This document shows, piece after piece, positions 61,700 to 64,000 of a stretch of 64,000 bases of DNA. The position numbers were made by a program, and so were the translations under genes. The DNA comes from Biscogniauxia marginata (taxonomy: Eukaryota; Ascomycota; Sordariomycetes; Xylariales; Xylariaceae), in the NCBI GenBank assembly GCA_022695795.1, contig MU404084.1:124001-188000 (forward strand). Reading direction: 5' to 3'. The notes under the pieces are model-generated. The model worked only from the letters and a program-made list of their open reading frames with translations, made no database searches and was not told the origin of the DNA. The stretch's first letter is position 1, and each line of letters starts with the position of its first letter.

Positions 61700-63006
61700 C
61701 TTTATCTTTTCTGGTCGGCGATATGTCGCTGTGTGACGTATAAGGGTCAGCTAATATAGATAAGCCTGGGCGAGTTGTGCTTCGCTCTGGAGTGCAGCAC
61801 GGTTTTTTCCCCTTCCTAAAAAGGAAAATGTCAGACCAATTTGGCGAACAATCGTTGGCTCGGACTGGGTGAGTGATTATTTGACAGTGGCCCAGTGATG
61901 AAAAGTGGCGTGAATATTTTCGCCTTGCGACTCGCCCAGTTGCCTCACTTCCGATCAGTGAATACCGACAGCTGCAAGCCGAGAGGGAGAGAGACAGAGC
62001 GCAGACTCGCCGTAACTTAGACTTTTGACGGATTCAAAGCGCGCCTAGCGATACGATTTACCCCCACTCGTAGCTCTCAGGGTTTCACGGCCACGACCAC
62101 GAATCAGAAGATCAGTATAGGTTGAGGGGTGTTGAGATGCGATGCCAATCGTAAGTTAGGATCTGAGCACGCAATCTGTCGGCGATGCGACTGGATCGGT
62201 TGATGCCGCTATATAGACTAGAAGTGGGAGGCTCTAGGGACGGGAGGATGCGAACGTCGTATAGAGACAATGGATGACATCGTGACAGCCGCCTTTTTCC
62301 ACCTTCTAGTAAATCTTCTTCGTGGGGCTACTAGGAAAGAGTCCAGGGCCAGTCACTGGCCGAATCCGCACACTGCTTAGAAATCCAATTAGAGCTTGGG
62401 TAAGCATCATGGAAGAATCAGAGCAGAAGATAAGTTTGTTAGTGCTAACAGCATTATTACGACTACTATTCCGTACTACCAAGATAGGAAACAGAACAGT
62501 GGAACATCCCGAGGGCGGCCCGCTTCGGCAAAACCCTACATACCTAAAAAGAGGCTGCGTGTGGCTTCGATGTTGTGCATTAGCCACAAGAACTCACACC
62601 GATGAAAGCCGGCCGAAGCCTAACCTTAGGTAGGTAGGCACCTTAGGTACCTACCTAAGGTTCTGTTAGGTCGAAACGAGTGGTGCAAAAAGTTATACAT
62701 TAACATTAGGTTTCCCGTGAACATGAACCCCCCTGCCCCCGATCCCTATCTACCTAAACTTACTCAAGTGAAGAAAGTGTCTTGAGTAAAATACATTATT
62801 GATGTACCAGTCTCAGCCGAGCAAGAGAAACATGACCTAACATTGTCCTACTTATACGATGCCATTCTATGCGAATCTATATCCGTGAGTCGAATCTTAT
62901 AGTCTTTGGGTATTCAAGCGATAAAGCAAAAAGGTGAAGAAAAGAGAAGCGAAGGAAAAGGTGAAACCCCCCTTTTACCTCCCCTAAGATAAGCCACAGG
63001 AATAAA
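61700..63006. promoter_or_regulatory. GSH1 upstream region and permease 3' flank
   Basis: 1.3 kb with no supported gene; two overlapping ~100-codon frames at 62306–62633 are antisense shadows of each other. I found no exact TTACTAA/TTAGTAA AP-1-type site in the part I read, so stress regulation of GSH1 cannot be argued from this sequence. A 15-bp inverted repeat sits at 62622–62662. Confidence 0.45.
62622..62662. repeat. Perfect 15-bp inverted repeat built of TAGGTA/TACCTA units
   Basis: The left arm 62622–62636 (AACCTTAGGTAGGTA) and right arm 62648–62662 (TACCTACCTAAGGTT) are exact reverse complements around an 11-nt spacer that itself contains CCTTAGG. It is the longest such palindrome I found in the window. 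Confidence 0.7.
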
Positions 63007-64000
63007 CTACCCTGTCATATGATCCGACTTCTCACTCAATCCGCTGGAAGTCTCGTTCATCTGATCGGCGGCTTCTTCGTCTGTGAGCTGATGTCCGATG
63101 ATGGCTTCAAATCTCTGTATGTCTTATTAGCCAACTAAGATCTCTTCGCACTTATTACTTCGAGACAGCACGGAGCGACTTACGGGCCCTTCAAACGTTT
63201 TGCCGTACGCGATCCAATACGTGCCGACGAGAATCAAGAAAATGCCGATGACGACGGTGACATAGTCTGTCGAAGTTAGAAAATCCATTGTTGATCTGAT
63301 GCCTCGCCGAGAAGGGATTATTATCTTACTCATATCATCACTCGAGACGGGTAGGGAGGCCGGGAAACAAAAGAACTACACATTCATGTTAGTCTCACGG
63401 CAACGCTAAGGGTGTTTAAACTATAAAAAGAGAATTTTTAAAAAAAAGAAGAAGAATAAATATCAACTATAGCTACTCACCACGGATGTCACGACAACAA
63501 AGATGGTCGCAATTACGTTGAGAGCCCACCCGCTCTTACCAAGCGCGAAGTACGTCTGTTCTGATTGGTACTTCCGGAGCACACCACGACCACGGACAAG
63601 TAGCGCGATGACGGGAAAGACGTAGGAGACGTTAAGAAAGATGGTGCAGCTAGCCACATAGGCACTAAAGGCCACCGAGGGACCGAGATACAACAAGCCG
63701 AACAGCACGTTGAAGACGAAAGTGGCCACGATGGTGCGGATAGGTACGTTGAGGCCAGGGTCGATGTGTGCAAAGCTGAGCCTCGGTCAGACTACCTACC
63801 AATAAGGGGGTTAAGGTAAACCTAGATCAAGGGCTGCACTCACTAGTTGTGATACACAATGCCTCTGTCTCGGGCCATAGCGAAGAGTAATCGGCTCGAG
63901 CTTGTTACACAACCGTTCGTGCCATTGATAAAGCAGACTGCTAGCATCAATGTGAGAACCGTTGCAGCAGCGCGGCTGCCTGTTGACTGGAGTATCAGCT
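63007..64000 (-). CDS. APC-family amino acid/choline-type permease, C-terminal part (5' end outside window)
   Basis: Five exons on the minus strand, entering from the right edge: 64000–63844, 63775–63481, 63375–63330 (46 nt), 63266–63184 and 63114–63007, stop TAG; all phases fit. The visible 229 residues cover the last five or so TM segments. They start AAATVLTLMLAVCFINGTNG and continue with SSSRLLFAMARDRGIVYH, a conserved APC signature loop. Then come HIDPGLNVPIRTI, TM segments around NVLFGLLYLGPSVAFSAYV and VSYVFPVIALLVRGR, FFCFPASLPVSSDDMNYVTV, and a final TM ending YGKTFEGP. The Asp/Glu-rich C-terminal tail (HQLTDEEAADQ) is cytosolic. Pattern and tail fit AA_permease_2 proteins such as fungal choline/GABA/polyamine permeases (Hnm1/Uga4 relatives). 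The substrate cannot be decided from this fragment. Confidence 0.88.

Overview
The window is nuclear DNA of a filamentous ascomycete (Pezizomycotina, most likely a sordariomycete; I cannot name the genus). The evidence is the set of short GT–AG introns (about 50–110 nt) with CTRAY-like branch points, several families typical of Pezizomycotina (NsdD GATA factor, DUF3824 protein, MFS protein with a huge disordered N-terminus), and intergenic DNA full of TAGGTACCTA-type palindromes. All spliced models below were built by hand from reading frame, splice sites and family continuity.

Layout. 0–5.4 kb: 3' part of a MARVEL-domain membrane protein (+), a hydrophilic Gly/Thr/His repeat protein (+), and a convergent SAM-dependent methyltransferase (-). 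6.2–16.5 kb: an ER-lumenal J-protein with KDEL (Scj1-like, -) divergent from the DEAH-box splicing ATPase Prp2 (+), then a six-exon RS-rich DUF3824 protein (-). 19.3–28.0 kb: an MFS-like membrane protein interrupted by a single in-frame TAG, a free-methionine-(R)-sulfoxide reductase with a 5-nt microexon, and an omega-amidase (Nit2/Nit3-like nitrilase), all +. 28–46.5 kb: about 18 kb with no gene I can support, ending at the GATA regulator nsdD (+, 46.5–47.8 kb). 47.9–59.4 kb: again gene-poor, holding only a short cupin gene with a frameshift at 55.3 kb. 59.4–64 kb: glutamate–cysteine ligase (GSH1/GCS1, -) and the 3' part of an APC-family permease (-), cut by the window end.

There is no operon or obvious biosynthetic cluster. 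The genes are housekeeping (mRNA splicing, ER folding, glutathione synthesis, methionine-sulfoxide and glutamine/methionine salvage), stress-related, or developmental. GSH1, the sulfoxide reductase and the omega-amidase all touch thiol/sulfur metabolism, but their proximity may be chance.

The most interesting signals are: (i) the TGG-to-TAG-like interruption of the MFS gene, with a distinctive His/Lys-Val repeat on both sides of the stop; (ii) the 5-nt microexon in the sulfoxide reductase, plus a possible orphan first exon 8.3 kb upstream, on the other side of the MFS gene; (iii) runs of 160 and 132 consecutive G/C-ending codons inside prp2 and the omega-amidase; (iv) an exon-sized repeat unit in the hydrophilin-like gene; (v) perfect inverted repeats in the gene-poor DNA. 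I found no convincing mobile element, CRISPR array, tRNA or rRNA.
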